Shown here piece by piece: positions 10,068-18,579 of a stretch of 64,000 nucleotides of DNA. Within the stretch, counting starts at the first letter, position 1. Every line of letters begins with the position of its first letter. The notes under the pieces are model-generated. The model saw nothing but the letters and a program-made list of their open reading frames with translations, ran no database searches and was not told the origin of the DNA. This DNA comes from Dyadobacter sp. CY326 (lineage in GTDB: Bacteria; Bacteroidota; Bacteroidia; Cytophagales; Spirosomataceae), in the NCBI RefSeq assembly GCF_021390515.1, contig NZ_JAJUXI010000011.1, positions 208,296 to 272,295 of the forward strand, in the 5' to 3' direction. The translations under genes and the position numbers were made by a program.

Positions 10068-10624
10068 AGTCGATTATCGCATATTTTAATAAACCGTTAC
10101 TTAAAGTTTCGCTTGTCTTTGGAATGATGACGGGCGTGCTTGTCTTTATTTTCTTCATCGGACTTTATCTGATTGACATCGTGCCGCTGGGGAATAACAA
10201 GATCCTTGATTTTGGAATACACATTATTTTTATCGCCGGTGCCTGCTGGTATTATCGCAAGAATGTCGGCGACGGATTTCTGCATCTTTGGGAGGCCTTG
10301 ACAATTGGTTATGTGGTGAACACAATCGGCGCGCTGATTGCTGGCTGGCTGATTTACTTTTTTGTAACTTACGGTGATCCTGCTGTTTTTACCAATTACA
10401 TTGCCCAAATGAAGACATTAATGTTGCAGGGAAAGGCGGAGCTGGTCAAAAATATCGGTGAAGCTGAGTTTGCCAAAATGTATAATGGAGTGGGGAATAT
10501 GAAGCGTTCGGAGATCATCATGGATGAAGTGAGCAAGAAAACGGTGATGGCGATTATTCCAATTCTGGTGATTTCACTGATTTTCAGAAAGCAGGATTAT
10601 GGTGTGTTTCACAACAAATCTTAA
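10064..10624 (+). CDS. DUF4199 membrane protein, copy 1
   Basis: This is a small integral membrane protein of about 186 residues. The ATG at 10064 overlaps the TGA of the preceding gene (ATGA) and gives MKSIIAYFNKPLLK. An in-frame ATG at 10055 would add three residues and is less likely. Four hydrophobic segments are visible: about residues 13-38 and 45-60, one around the GALIAGWLIYFF stretch, and one near the end (KKTVMAIIPILVISLIF). The soluble loop between the last two contains KAELVKNIGEAEFAKM. The layout matches the DUF4199 family, which is widespread in Bacteroidota and has no known function. A second copy follows 10 bp downstream, suggesting a paired membrane complex or a duplication. 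Confidence 0.8.
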   Translation: MKSIIAYFNKPLLKVSLVFGMMTGVLVFIFFIGLYLIDIVPLGNNKILDFGIHIIFIAGACWYYRKNVGDGFLHLWEALTIGYVVNTIGALIAGWLIYFFVTYGDPAVFTNYIAQMKTLMLQGKAELVKNIGEAEFAKMYNGVGNMKRSEIIMDEVSKKTVMAIIPILVISLIFRKQDYGVFHNKS

Positions 10625-10634
10625 ATTTATTTAA

Positions 10635-11150
10635 ATGGAAGAACAAGTTTCTACCGCACGGATTGCCCTGAAATATGGCGTTTTGACCTCCGTTGTAATC
10701 ATGATCTTCACCACGATCATCAATGTTTCCGGACTTGCCGAGAACAAAATGCTGTCTTCGTTGTCATTTATTTTCATGATTGTCGGGATTGTGCTGGCGA
10801 TGAAAGACTTTAAGCGGCAAAATCGCGGCTACATATCATTTGGTGAAGGACTTGGTGTGGGCACATTGGCATCGGCGGTTATGGGCGTGTTAAGCGCTGC
10901 ATTTTCAATGTTTTACACAGAGTTTATCGACAACACCATGCTGGCGCAGGCCATGGACAAGGTGCGCGAGGACATGGAGCGGAAAGGCAAAGACGACGCA
11001 GAAATTGATATGGCCATGGAGCTTTCGCAGAAATTTATGTCGCCCGGCATCATGTTTACGATGACTGTGGTGTTATATGTCATTACAGGATTGGTGATTG
11101 CATTGATTGTGGCTGCCATTATCCGCCGCGAAAAGCCCGTTTTCGAGTAA
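10635..11150 (+). CDS. DUF4199 membrane protein, copy 2
   Basis: This 171-residue protein has the family pattern more clearly than its neighbour: an N-terminal helix (ALKYGVLTSVVIMIFTTI), a second helix (LSFIFMIVGIVLAMKDF), the conserved soluble turn with GYISFGEGLGVGTLASAV, a charged loop (MDKVREDMERKGKDDAEI) and a last helix ending IVAAIIRREKP. It starts 10 bp after copy 1 and is probably cotranscribed with it and with the dihydroorotase-like gene. Its function is unknown. In other Bacteroidota, DUF4199 genes often sit near envelope-polymer genes, which does not settle their role here. Confidence 0.85.
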   Translation: MEEQVSTARIALKYGVLTSVVIMIFTTIINVSGLAENKMLSSLSFIFMIVGIVLAMKDFKRQNRGYISFGEGLGVGTLASAVMGVLSAAFSMFYTEFIDNTMLAQAMDKVREDMERKGKDDAEIDMAMELSQKFMSPGIMFTMTVVLYVITGLVIALIVAAIIRREKPVFE

Positions 11151-11178
11151 GCTCCACCGGATTTAACTTCTTTTACTT

Positions 11179-11907
11179 GTGTTTGCAATTTTTCAAAAGG
11201 AAATAGGGAGCTTTTTCAATTCTCTGATCGCCTACATTGTGATGGCTGCTTTTTTAACGGCAGTTGGCCTGATCGTGTGGGTTTTTCCTGATTCCAACAT
11301 CCTTGATTATGGTTACGCAGAGTTGGGTTCCTTTTTTCAATTGGCTCCTTATGTGTTGCTTTTCCTGATCCCGGCCATCACCATGCGTTCCATTGCAGAA
11401 GAAGCCCGGAACGGCACATTGGAATTACTCCTGACCAAACCGCTGCGAAACAGCGAGCTTGTTTTGGGTAAATTTTTTGCAAACTGGGTCCTGGTTGCGC
11501 TCACGCTTTTACCAACATTGATCTATTATTACAGCGTTTACAAGCTCGGAAATCCGGAAGGAAATGTTGACTCCGCCGCCGTTTTCGGATCTTATATTGG
11601 ACTGTTACTATTCTGCGGCGTGATCGTTTCCATGGGCATCTGGACATCGTCCCTAACCGACAATCAGATCGTTGCGTTTATAGCGTGCGTGTTTCTTGCA
11701 TTCGTTTGGTATATCGGGTTTGGAGCGCTTGCGCAGCTTGCAGGCGTGGGGCCGGGCGCTGAGCTTTTGAATTGGGCGGCATTGGATCAGCAATATCTGG
11801 CGCTTGGAAAAGGGCTTGTGGATTCACGCAATATTATCTATCTGTTTAGCCTCATGGCGTTGTTTCTCTTCCTTGCATATTGGCGGATTGAAAAGATCCG
11901 CAAGTAA
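11179..11907 (+). CDS. gldF: Gliding-motility ABC permease GldF
   Basis: This 242-residue protein has six predicted membrane helices and the ABC-2 permease layout. It begins with the N-terminal soluble start FAIFQKEIGSFFNSLIAY. It then has the family segment FLIPAITMRSIAEEARNGT followed by LLLTKPLRNSELVLGKF (about residues 66-100), and ends with WRIEKIRK. This fits GldF, the permease that works with GldA (ATPase) and GldG (periplasmic/membrane partner) in gliding and T9SS-related functions. GTG at 11179 is the start that gives the expected N-terminus. In Flavobacterium gldF is directly followed by gldG. Here no gldG follows: the next gene is a sigma factor, so the partner must be elsewhere or absent. 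Confidence 0.85.
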   Translation: MFAIFQKEIGSFFNSLIAYIVMAAFLTAVGLIVWVFPDSNILDYGYAELGSFFQLAPYVLLFLIPAITMRSIAEEARNGTLELLLTKPLRNSELVLGKFFANWVLVALTLLPTLIYYYSVYKLGNPEGNVDSAAVFGSYIGLLLFCGVIVSMGIWTSSLTDNQIVAFIACVFLAFVWYIGFGALAQLAGVGPGAELLNWAALDQQYLALGKGLVDSRNIIYLFSLMALFLFLAYWRIEKIRK

Positions 11908-11993
11908 GCGTATCATCATAAGGTCTTGAAGAAGAGTTAACCGATGATGATCTATTCTGGTGTGTTGGTCGTATATGAATAAAAAAACACACT

Positions 11994-12707
11994 ATGATGA
12001 ACACGATAAACTCCCATGTGTGGAGACCCTTTCAGCCGCAACTAACCAGAGTTTTTAATGGTTGGAACCAGGACACAATAATTTATAATAGCCGTGACCG
12101 GTTCTTCCGAAAATTCGTTAGATTGCCAATTAGTAACATACAATTAAATGTTAAGCAACTCTTGGCGACTAGTAAGTTAAAATACTCGGAAGAGGAATTG
12201 GTGTCAGCTCTGAAGAGGAATGAGCGAACAGCTTTCGAATTTTTGTACGACCATTACTCAGGAGCTTTGTTTAATATCATTTCAAAGACGTTGAGGGACG
12301 AGGAGCGGGCCGCGGATGTTTTACAGGAGTCTTTCTTAAAAATCTGGAAAAATATAGCTTCTTACAATCCGGAGAAAGGAAGACTGTTTACATGGATCAT
12401 GAATATTGCGCGCAATGGTGCAATAGACGCGGCAAGGGTTGAAGGAAGAAAACCAGCGATGGATGATATCGATAACAAGGCGGTCCTGAATGAAAGGGAT
12501 GTATATGAAGATTCGCTGACATCAAGTTCGGAGATGAAGGCGATTGTCAACATGCTGAGGCCCGAAAGGAAAATCCTCATTGACATGGCCTATTTTCAAG
12601 GATACACGCATGAAGAAATATCAGAGGAGTTGAGTATCCCATTGGGAACAGTTAAATCAAGGATCCGAACAGCGTTACAAGAGTTAAAACAATACTTTGC
12701 AGTATGA
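11994..12707 (+). CDS. ECF RNA polymerase sigma factor (SigK-like)
   Basis: The protein carries sigma-70 region 2 (FLYDHYSGALFNIIS through DVLQESFLKIWKNI, then GRLFTWIMNIARN) and region 4 with a helix-turn-helix (GYTHEEISEELSIPLGTVK). It lacks region 3, as expected for an extracytoplasmic-function sigma factor. From ATG 11994 the product would have about 55 residues ahead of region 2 that are unusual for the family. A shorter start at a TTG within LLATSKLKYSEEELV is possible. The stop overlaps the start of the anti-sigma gene (ATGA, 12704-12707), which indicates translational coupling and a sigma/anti-sigma pair. The signal it answers is not evident. Confidence 0.9.
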   Translation: MMNTINSHVWRPFQPQLTRVFNGWNQDTIIYNSRDRFFRKFVRLPISNIQLNVKQLLATSKLKYSEEELVSALKRNERTAFEFLYDHYSGALFNIISKTLRDEERAADVLQESFLKIWKNIASYNPEKGRLFTWIMNIARNGAIDAARVEGRKPAMDDIDNKAVLNERDVYEDSLTSSSEMKAIVNMLRPERKILIDMAYFQGYTHEEISEELSIPLGTVKSRIRTALQELKQYFAV

Positions 12708-13609
12708 ATATCCAAGCCTACATAGAGTCCGGTATATTAGAGGAATATGTATTGGGCACTGTTTCTCCTCAGGAGAAGCAGGAAGTGGAGTGTATGTCTC
12801 ATATTTATCCTGAGATAAAAGAAGAGCTGCTGCGGACCGAAAGTGCGTTGGAAGAATATGCACTGAAACATCAAACACCACCTCCTGCTTCATTGAAAGA
12901 ATCGCTTTTTGCCATAATGAATTTTGATTCTACCGAGGAAATAAATGAAACACCCGCTCACGCGACCAGTGATTTTGTAGAAAGTTTAAGTGGAAAAATT
13001 GAAGAAGATGATACAATTATTCCACTGAATCCGGGTCCAAAAGTCATTGATAATGTATTTGAACAGCCTGAAACGCGAGTTGTAACACCGTTTTGGGCAA
13101 AGTTAGCTGTTGCCGCAGCCGTTTTATTCGCGGTGTTTGCAGCTTGGTCGGCCGTTCAAATGACCGAGTACAAGGGCAGCAACGAACAGCTTGCTTCGGA
13201 AATGAGCGGAATGAAGACGGAGATGGCGACTTTGAGACAAGGTTTTGAATACAATCAATCGCTAGCCAATCTTTTTCGTGATCCAGGTTATAAATCGGTT
13301 CATTTGGCCGGTCTTCCAAAATCTCCCGGAAGTTCAGTTTCCGCATTCTGGCACATAGCTACGAACAAGGTTTTAATCGACGTTCAAAACTTGCCAAAAG
13401 CGCCTGCGGGCAAGCAATACCAGCTTTGGACTATTGTGGATAATAAGCCTGTTGACATGGGAATGATCGACAACAACTTTTCAGGGAAAGTTCTTACAAT
13501 GAAAAACGCTAAACCAGGCGCAGTCGCTTTTGCCATCACGCTAGAAAATGAAGGCGGCGTGCCGTCGCCGACGATGGAGGAAATGTATGTGATGGGGAAG
13601 GTGGTTTAG
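12704..13609 (+). CDS. RskA-type membrane anti-sigma factor
   Basis: This 301-residue protein starts with a short cytoplasmic anti-sigma segment (YIESGILEEYVLGTVSPQEK) that typically binds the partner ECF sigma factor. An acidic linker, one transmembrane helix (about residues 130-148, AKLAVAAAVLFAVFAAWSA), a short coiled coil and a C-terminal RskA domain (about 185-300, with GKQYQLWTIVDNKPVDMG) follow. I see no zinc-binding HxxxCxxC motif. By family knowledge, such proteins hold the sigma factor at the membrane and release it after regulated proteolysis or a conformational signal in the periplasm. It overlaps the sigma gene by 4 bp. The FAD oxidoreductase starts 4 bp downstream and may belong to the same transcript. 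Confidence 0.88.
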   Translation: MNIQAYIESGILEEYVLGTVSPQEKQEVECMSHIYPEIKEELLRTESALEEYALKHQTPPPASLKESLFAIMNFDSTEEINETPAHATSDFVESLSGKIEEDDTIIPLNPGPKVIDNVFEQPETRVVTPFWAKLAVAAAVLFAVFAAWSAVQMTEYKGSNEQLASEMSGMKTEMATLRQGFEYNQSLANLFRDPGYKSVHLAGLPKSPGSSVSAFWHIATNKVLIDVQNLPKAPAGKQYQLWTIVDNKPVDMGMIDNNFSGKVLTMKNAKPGAVAFAITLENEGGVPSPTMEEMYVMGKVV

Positions 13610-13613
13610 TCAG

Positions 13614-15353
13614 ATGAAGCGCCGGAACTTCCTTGGAAGCATCGCCTTAGGCAGCAGCCTGCTTTCAAATGATCGAAATAAAATACAAGGTTCAGATTCT
13701 TTGCAACAGTCGAAAGACCCTGCAAAGAATCTTTTTTTTGAGGCCGATATGGTCGTTGCCGGTGGCGGTTTAGGCGGCTGTGCGGCTACATTGGCTGGAT
13801 TGCGCAATGGGTTATCCGTGATCCTGACAGAAGAAACGGATTGGCTCGGCGGCCAGCTGTCACAGCAAGGCGTTCCGCCGGACGAGCATCAATGGATTGA
13901 AACACATGGTGCTACGCAACTTTACCGTGATTTCCGGACGGCCATCAGGCAATATTATATCAAAAATTATCCGCTTACCGAGGAAGCCAAAAACCGGAAG
14001 CATCTGAATCCCGGTGATGGCGCTGTTTCGCGCCTCTGCCACGAGCCGCGTGTAGCGGTTGCCGTTCTGACTGATATGTTCATGCCCTACATCAGTTCGG
14101 GCAAATTAACATTATTGTTAGAACACAAAGCCGTTTCCGCTGAGGTGAATGGGAATAAAGTGCAGTCGTTAGAAGTGGTGAATGTAAAAACAAAAACCCG
14201 CTCCAAACTCTCAGCGCCTGATTTCGTGGACGCAACAGAATTAGGTGACCTGCTGCCAATAACAGGAACAGAATTCGTAACCGGCACCGAATCCAAAAGT
14301 GAAACCAACGAACTCCATGCACCCGAAAAAGGGAATCCTGAAAACAACCAGGCATTCACCGTTTGTTTCGCGATTGATTACCGGCCGGGAGAAAATCATG
14401 TGATCGAAAAGCCAGCTGAATACGAATTCTGGAAGGATTTTATTCCAAAAATGGCAAAACCCTGGTCAGGAAAGTTGCTGGATCTGTCTTATTCCAATCC
14501 CAAAACATTGGAGCCGAAACAGCTCGGCTTTCATCCCGCAGGCATTAAAACGGGCGATATGCTGAACCTCTGGAATTACCGCCGGATCATCAGCAAAGAC
14601 AATTTCAAACCCGGAACCTACGCAGGCGACATTACCATCGTCAACTGGCCGCAAAACGATTATTTTCTGGGCAACCTCATCGGAGCCAGCGAAAAGGATT
14701 TTCAAAAACACGTCAACCGCGCCAAACAGCTCAGCTTATCCTTGCTATACTGGCTCCAAACCGAAGCTCCACGCCCCGACGGCGGCAAAGGCTGGCCCGA
14801 GATCCGGCTCCGCAAAGACATCATGGGAACCGAAGACGGCCTCGCCAAATATCCCTACATCCGCGAATCCCGCCGCATCAAAGCCCTTTTCACCATCAAA
14901 GAAGAACACGTAGGAACCGAAAACCGCGCCATAGTCGTGGAACGTGGCGCAATCGGCGCCATCGCCAACGGCGCCCCAGGCCCCAAGGAAAAAGCCGCCC
15001 ACTTCCACGACAGCGTAGGAGTAGGCTACTACCACATAGACCTGCACCCCAGCAGCAACGGCGACAACTACATCGATTTCGCCTCATTACCATTCCAGAT
15101 TCCTTTAGGAGCGCTCATTCCCATCCGCATGGAAAATTTGCTTCCTGCGAATAAGAACATTGGCACTACGCATATTACTAATGGTTGTTATCGGTTGCAT
15201 CCGGTGGAGTGGAGCATTGGGGAGGCTGTGGGGTTGTTGGTGAAGTTCGCTGGGGAGAAAAAGGTTACGCCGCGGGTTGTGCGGGAGGATGGCGAAATGT
15301 TAAAAGGGTTTCAGGGGTTTTTGAAGGGGGAGGGGGTTGAGTTGGAGTGGTGA
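13614..15353 (+). CDS. Exported FAD-dependent oxidoreductase (FAD_oxidored family)
   Basis: The N-terminus (MKRRNFLGSIALGSSLL) looks like a twin-arginine export signal. It is followed by a Rossmann dinucleotide motif (VVAGGGLGGCAATLAGLRNG, about residues 46-65) and a second glycine motif (DWLGGQLSQQGVPPDEH). The rest matches the large FAD_oxidored group that often accompanies carbohydrate genes in Bacteroidota. The substrate is unknown. It follows the anti-sigma gene by 4 bp. Codon use is odd: synonymous positions are strongly C-ending between about 14750 and 15090 and G-ending after about 15180, within one uninterrupted frame. The gene converges on the ABC-3C operon with only 20 bp between the stop codons, and I see no clear terminator there. 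Confidence 0.85.
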   Translation: MKRRNFLGSIALGSSLLSNDRNKIQGSDSLQQSKDPAKNLFFEADMVVAGGGLGGCAATLAGLRNGLSVILTEETDWLGGQLSQQGVPPDEHQWIETHGATQLYRDFRTAIRQYYIKNYPLTEEAKNRKHLNPGDGAVSRLCHEPRVAVAVLTDMFMPYISSGKLTLLLEHKAVSAEVNGNKVQSLEVVNVKTKTRSKLSAPDFVDATELGDLLPITGTEFVTGTESKSETNELHAPEKGNPENNQAFTVCFAIDYRPGENHVIEKPAEYEFWKDFIPKMAKPWSGKLLDLSYSNPKTLEPKQLGFHPAGIKTGDMLNLWNYRRIISKDNFKPGTYAGDITIVNWPQNDYFLGNLIGASEKDFQKHVNRAKQLSLSLLYWLQTEAPRPDGGKGWPEIRLRKDIMGTEDGLAKYPYIRESRRIKALFTIKEEHVGTENRAIVVERGAIGAIANGAPGPKEKAAHFHDSVGVGYYHIDLHPSSNGDNYIDFASLPFQIPLGALIPIRMENLLPANKNIGTTHITNGCYRLHPVEWSIGEAVGLLVKFAGEKKVTPRVVREDGEMLKGFQGFLKGEGVELEW

Positions 15354-15373
15354 GTAGTGATGCTTGATATTCT

Positions 15374-17098
15374 CTACCCCGGAACTTGAAACAGTTTTTT
15401 TTGCTGAGAGAGCTTTAAGATAATGTACTCAGGTTTGCTTAATTCTGACGGCAATTTATCAGCTAAAATTGATGCAACAAATTGAATGTTTAAGTTTTCA
15501 ACCAACTTTGAAATTTTAACGAGTTGGTTGTCATCCATTAATTCTTTTTTATCATTTAGAATAAAATGTAAAGTGGGAATCTCTTCTTCATCCGCAAATA
15601 TGGCATAGGCAATTTCAAATGATGAAATTTCGCCTTGCTTTTTCCCGGAACTCAAATTAGTATTGAAGCTGCTAAATTTATATAACTTTTGACCGTTCTT
15701 GCCTGTAATTATATCATATTTTAATCCATATCTCTCACCATAAAGATCGTTTGAGATTGAGGAAAATTTTAAGTTGAACTTATTAACTTGTGCTTTAAGA
15801 TTTGTTTGAAATTTTTCAGAAAAAAGTGAGTTTTCAATATTGTCAAGCTCTTCCTTTATCTCTTCAATCTCTTTATCAACAGCATTAATCTGGTCTATTA
15901 TATTTGAATATTCACCTTTTCGCTTATAATTTTCATTAAGCTGGATAATTACTTTTTCTAAATCCTCAAAAGAATCACTTCTAACAATCTTGGTTGATAT
16001 CTGTTTTTCATCTGTCAGAAGTACGTCTAGAAGACGTTGCTTGCTTTCGATCTCAGCATTGATTTCAGGTAGCTGCTTAGTAATGAACCTAACTTTTTCC
16101 TGGACCATGGAGTTGTGGTACACAACAAGGTCTTCAAAAGTTTTCTGCAAGCTAGATATGTGATTATTAGCCTGTTCATATATTGCACTCAACTCGTCTA
16201 AGTCAATTTGTGATAGGTCTCCTTTTAAGTCCTGCTCCGCTTCTAGGATAAGATCACGTCTTATTGCAAGCTTGGAAATTTCCGAGCTCAATTTATTGAT
16301 CTCATATTTCTTATGATTAAGACTATTTAAATCGCTTTCGAAATTTGGATTGATATTGAAATTTAATTTTACTTCATTTAATTCTTCTATTTCTGAATCA
16401 ATAATGGAAAGTGTCGTTTCGTACGCTCCCTTAGTCTGATTTTTCTCCAATCGACCTTTAAACAACTCTTCTTGTCTTAGGCGGTTGGTAAGTTTTTGCT
16501 TTTCCGCTGATTGATCAAAGGTTATCCCCAACATGAATAAATGTAACGCTTCATATTCCACATCTGAAGAATATTTATCCAACATTCGAATTGTATTTAT
16601 AAGACTTTCGTCAGTGATTCGAAAGTTATGAGCGATAATCTGACGAAAAGTTGGTTTTTCTGTCGAATGGTGAGGGAATATTAAACTAGACAACTTATCA
16701 ATAAAACCTTCCTCAGTGTATGAAATGTCATTAATACGCCTAATAGTTTCTTTTCGTGGGAGGAAGTTTCGCTCAATTAGAATTTTTTCTGCTTCTGGTC
16801 TATCAAGATCTTTTGATAAAAGAAGTGAAATAATAACTTTATTCTCGCGAAGAAAATTTCTTATTAATAAGTATTCTTCTTTTTTGGTTTCAGGATCTAG
16901 CCAAATCTTGTTCGGTTTTTCGCCGAAACAGAAATCTATTAGATTTAGAACAGTAGTTTTGCCAACGCTATTTCCGCTCTGCTTATCATCGATTTTAGAC
17001 GCTTTTGTCTCATCAATAATCAAATTGATTCCTTTCCGAAACTTGATCTCTCGGATTATGGTACTTCCAGACGAAATTGTTAGCTTATTCAGGAACAT
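15374..17098 (-). CDS. ABC-3C system ATPase, DUF2326 protein
   Basis: This 574-residue protein has an SMC/RecN-like ABC ATPase plan. The N-terminal half-domain holds the P-loop GNSVGKTT (residues 42-49). A long charged coiled-coil region follows (about 190-440). The C-terminal half-domain has an ABC signature-like LSSGKKQGE (about 482) and a Walker-B-like strand LHFILND (about 510). This fits the DUF2326 ATPases of the ABC-three-component systems described by comparative genomics as predicted conflict systems. The gene is last in a three-gene operon and its start overlaps the stop of the middle component by 10 bp. The DNA is visibly more AT-rich than the flanking genes, consistent with transfer. 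The effector mechanism is not known to me. Confidence 0.85.
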   Translation of the reverse strand: MFLNKLTISSGSTIIREIKFRKGINLIIDETKASKIDDKQSGNSVGKTTVLNLIDFCFGEKPNKIWLDPETKKEEYLLIRNFLRENKVIISLLLSKDLDRPEAEKILIERNFLPRKETIRRINDISYTEEGFIDKLSSLIFPHHSTEKPTFRQIIAHNFRITDESLINTIRMLDKYSSDVEYEALHLFMLGITFDQSAEKQKLTNRLRQEELFKGRLEKNQTKGAYETTLSIIDSEIEELNEVKLNFNINPNFESDLNSLNHKKYEINKLSSEISKLAIRRDLILEAEQDLKGDLSQIDLDELSAIYEQANNHISSLQKTFEDLVVYHNSMVQEKVRFITKQLPEINAEIESKQRLLDVLLTDEKQISTKIVRSDSFEDLEKVIIQLNENYKRKGEYSNIIDQINAVDKEIEEIKEELDNIENSLFSEKFQTNLKAQVNKFNLKFSSISNDLYGERYGLKYDIITGKNGQKLYKFSSFNTNLSSGKKQGEISSFEIAYAIFADEEEIPTLHFILNDKKELMDDNQLVKISKLVENLNIQFVASILADKLPSELSKPEYIILKLSQQKKLFQVPG

Positions 17099-17316
17099 AG
17101 AAAAACTTTACCTTCTTTGTTAAATTGGGCGACATTAATCAGGTATAACCAGTCTAAGCATAGTACCAGCATAGGAAACGTCATCCTCATTTTTCTGTTA
17201 ACTGCCTGATATAGATCAATGAGTTCTAAGCTATCCTTCTCGCGAAGCGTGGATAGAACGATTGCTCCACCATAATACACGCTATTCTCAGGCTTGATAT
17301 TATCTGGTAGTAACAT
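17089..17316 (-). CDS. ABC-3C small middle component (MC6-like)
   Basis: This small protein (75 residues from ATG 17316) begins MLLPDNIKPENSVYYGGAIV and continues with a helical segment and LCLDWLYLINVAQFNKEGK. This pattern resembles the middle component type 6 of ABC-three-component systems. Eight more in-frame residues upstream are possible but would deepen the overlap with the preceding gene. The gene overlaps the SMEK gene by 17 bp and the ATPase gene by 10 bp, so the three products are probably made in fixed ratio. The fold resembles a small winged-helix-like adaptor, but this is inference. Assignment to type 6 rather than a neighbouring type rests on memory of the motif and needs a profile search. 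Confidence 0.75.
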   Translation of the reverse strand: MLLPDNIKPENSVYYGGAIVLSTLREKDSLELIDLYQAVNRKMRMTFPMLVLCLDWLYLINVAQFNKEGKVFLCS

Positions 17317-18283
17317 TTTTGTTTTCTGTTGGATTTGCAAAGATACGACATCTTATGAATGTATCTACGACTAAAATTTGAATACACATTGATAATTCAT
17401 CTAATGGTATACTTTCATAATTTATACTTCGTTCGATAATTTCTCGAACACGCTCAATTATATTGTGAAAAATGGTATCAGAATCAATTTCTTTGTCTTG
17501 TCTTATTTCAGTAAGATATTGAGTTCTTACCAACTGAATAACGGATAAGCTTTTATTTGATCCCATTTTGTCAATTTCATCGTACATTTTACCTAAACGC
17601 GAGTGATAAATGGCATAATCTTCAATAACAGCTTTCGAAGAGATACTCAGTGAATTGAACTCAATTTTTCTTTCTATTTTAAACGAGTTTTTATTTTCAT
17701 TTTCTTCGTATATTTTTAAATTTTCCTTTGCAAGTATGTTTATAATTGCTGCGAGATTGGAGTCTGACTGAGGGCCTATTTCTTGGCTTCCAAGTTCTGA
17801 TTTTACTAAAAGGTATGTTTCTTTTTGTAAATCAATATGTAAACCTTTAATATCTGCAAGAAGTTGATTTATATCGATTATATCCTTCGCAGGGTCAAAA
17901 TTAATACCATGAGGATTCTTAAATGTTTTAATTTTTAGATCTGCTGAATCTTTGGCTATTGAAATAAATTTGAATCGGTAACCATCATAGTTTGTTAACG
18001 AATTCTTCGACAGAGCAGATTCAATCTTTACCTTTGTCGATGTTGCTGATACTTGCAGTATTATTTTGTTTTCAATGTCGATTAGATCGATAGCTTCGAC
18101 ATTTTGTAGTGATGAATTGAGATTGACCACATTCCACTGATATACGCAATTGAGGAGGTGCCTATAAAAATCTTCCGAATGTATGTGCAGCTCTAACAAG
18201 TTAAGTTTACCTCTCTGAGTGGTTCTGAACGCGAGAGTTATAAGTTTGTCTTCTATATAGTCAAAGTATGACATTCTGTTCAT
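17300..18283 (-). CDS. ABC-3C component with N-terminal SMEK domain
   Basis: The first gene of the operon encodes 327 residues. The N-terminal third shows the SMEK-domain pattern: RTTQRGKLNLLELHIHSEDF (residues 20-39), a following Trp-containing helix, EAIDLIDIENKIILQVSAT (about 63-81) and FKFISIAKDSADLKIKTFK. The C-terminal part (about 190-327) is helical, with DYAIYHSRLGKMYDEIDKMG and a repeated-helix look. SMEK proteins occur as the third component of ABC-3C systems. The D-x(n)-I-x-QVS arrangement recalls a restriction-endonuclease-like core strand, but no standard ExK is present, so nuclease activity is only a hypothesis. Start choice is ATG 18283 or the ATG three codons later. Codons are AT-rich throughout. 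Confidence 0.85.
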   Translation of the reverse strand: MNRMSYFDYIEDKLITLAFRTTQRGKLNLLELHIHSEDFYRHLLNCVYQWNVVNLNSSLQNVEAIDLIDIENKIILQVSATSTKVKIESALSKNSLTNYDGYRFKFISIAKDSADLKIKTFKNPHGINFDPAKDIIDINQLLADIKGLHIDLQKETYLLVKSELGSQEIGPQSDSNLAAIINILAKENLKIYEENENKNSFKIERKIEFNSLSISSKAVIEDYAIYHSRLGKMYDEIDKMGSNKSLSVIQLVRTQYLTEIRQDKEIDSDTIFHNIIERVREIIERSINYESIPLDELSMCIQILVVDTFIRCRIFANPTENKNVTTR

Positions 18284-18579
18284 GAAGGAAGAGGATTTCT
18301 TTAAAACACGCCTTAATATACGAAATTTGGTACCAATTGAAAATAGAGAATCGCTACGCGATAATTGTTTTAAAAATTTGATGTATTTATCCCCTTGATT
18401 TATAGATACGTTTGGTGAATAAGGCTTCTCGATGTTTAATATCTAGTAAAGATTTTACTATTCAAATTTATTATTCGGTCGAATTACAAGTTTTATCGGT
18501 TAATGTTTTAACTTGGCTTAACTATTCAAACTTCATAATGAACTTAAATTACAGGCCATGCCCCGTTCATATTTATTTA
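18284..18579. other. AT-rich intergenic region upstream of the ABC-3C operon
   Basis: About 300 bp separate the SMEK start from the XRE stop. I see no coding frame with a recognisable product. The stretch is very AT-rich and contains several near-repeats of the word ACTATTCAAA (around 18457-18466 and 18521-18530). It should contain the leftward operon promoter and possibly binding sites for the operon's regulator. No hairpin terminator for the XRE gene is obvious. Confidence 0.5.
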
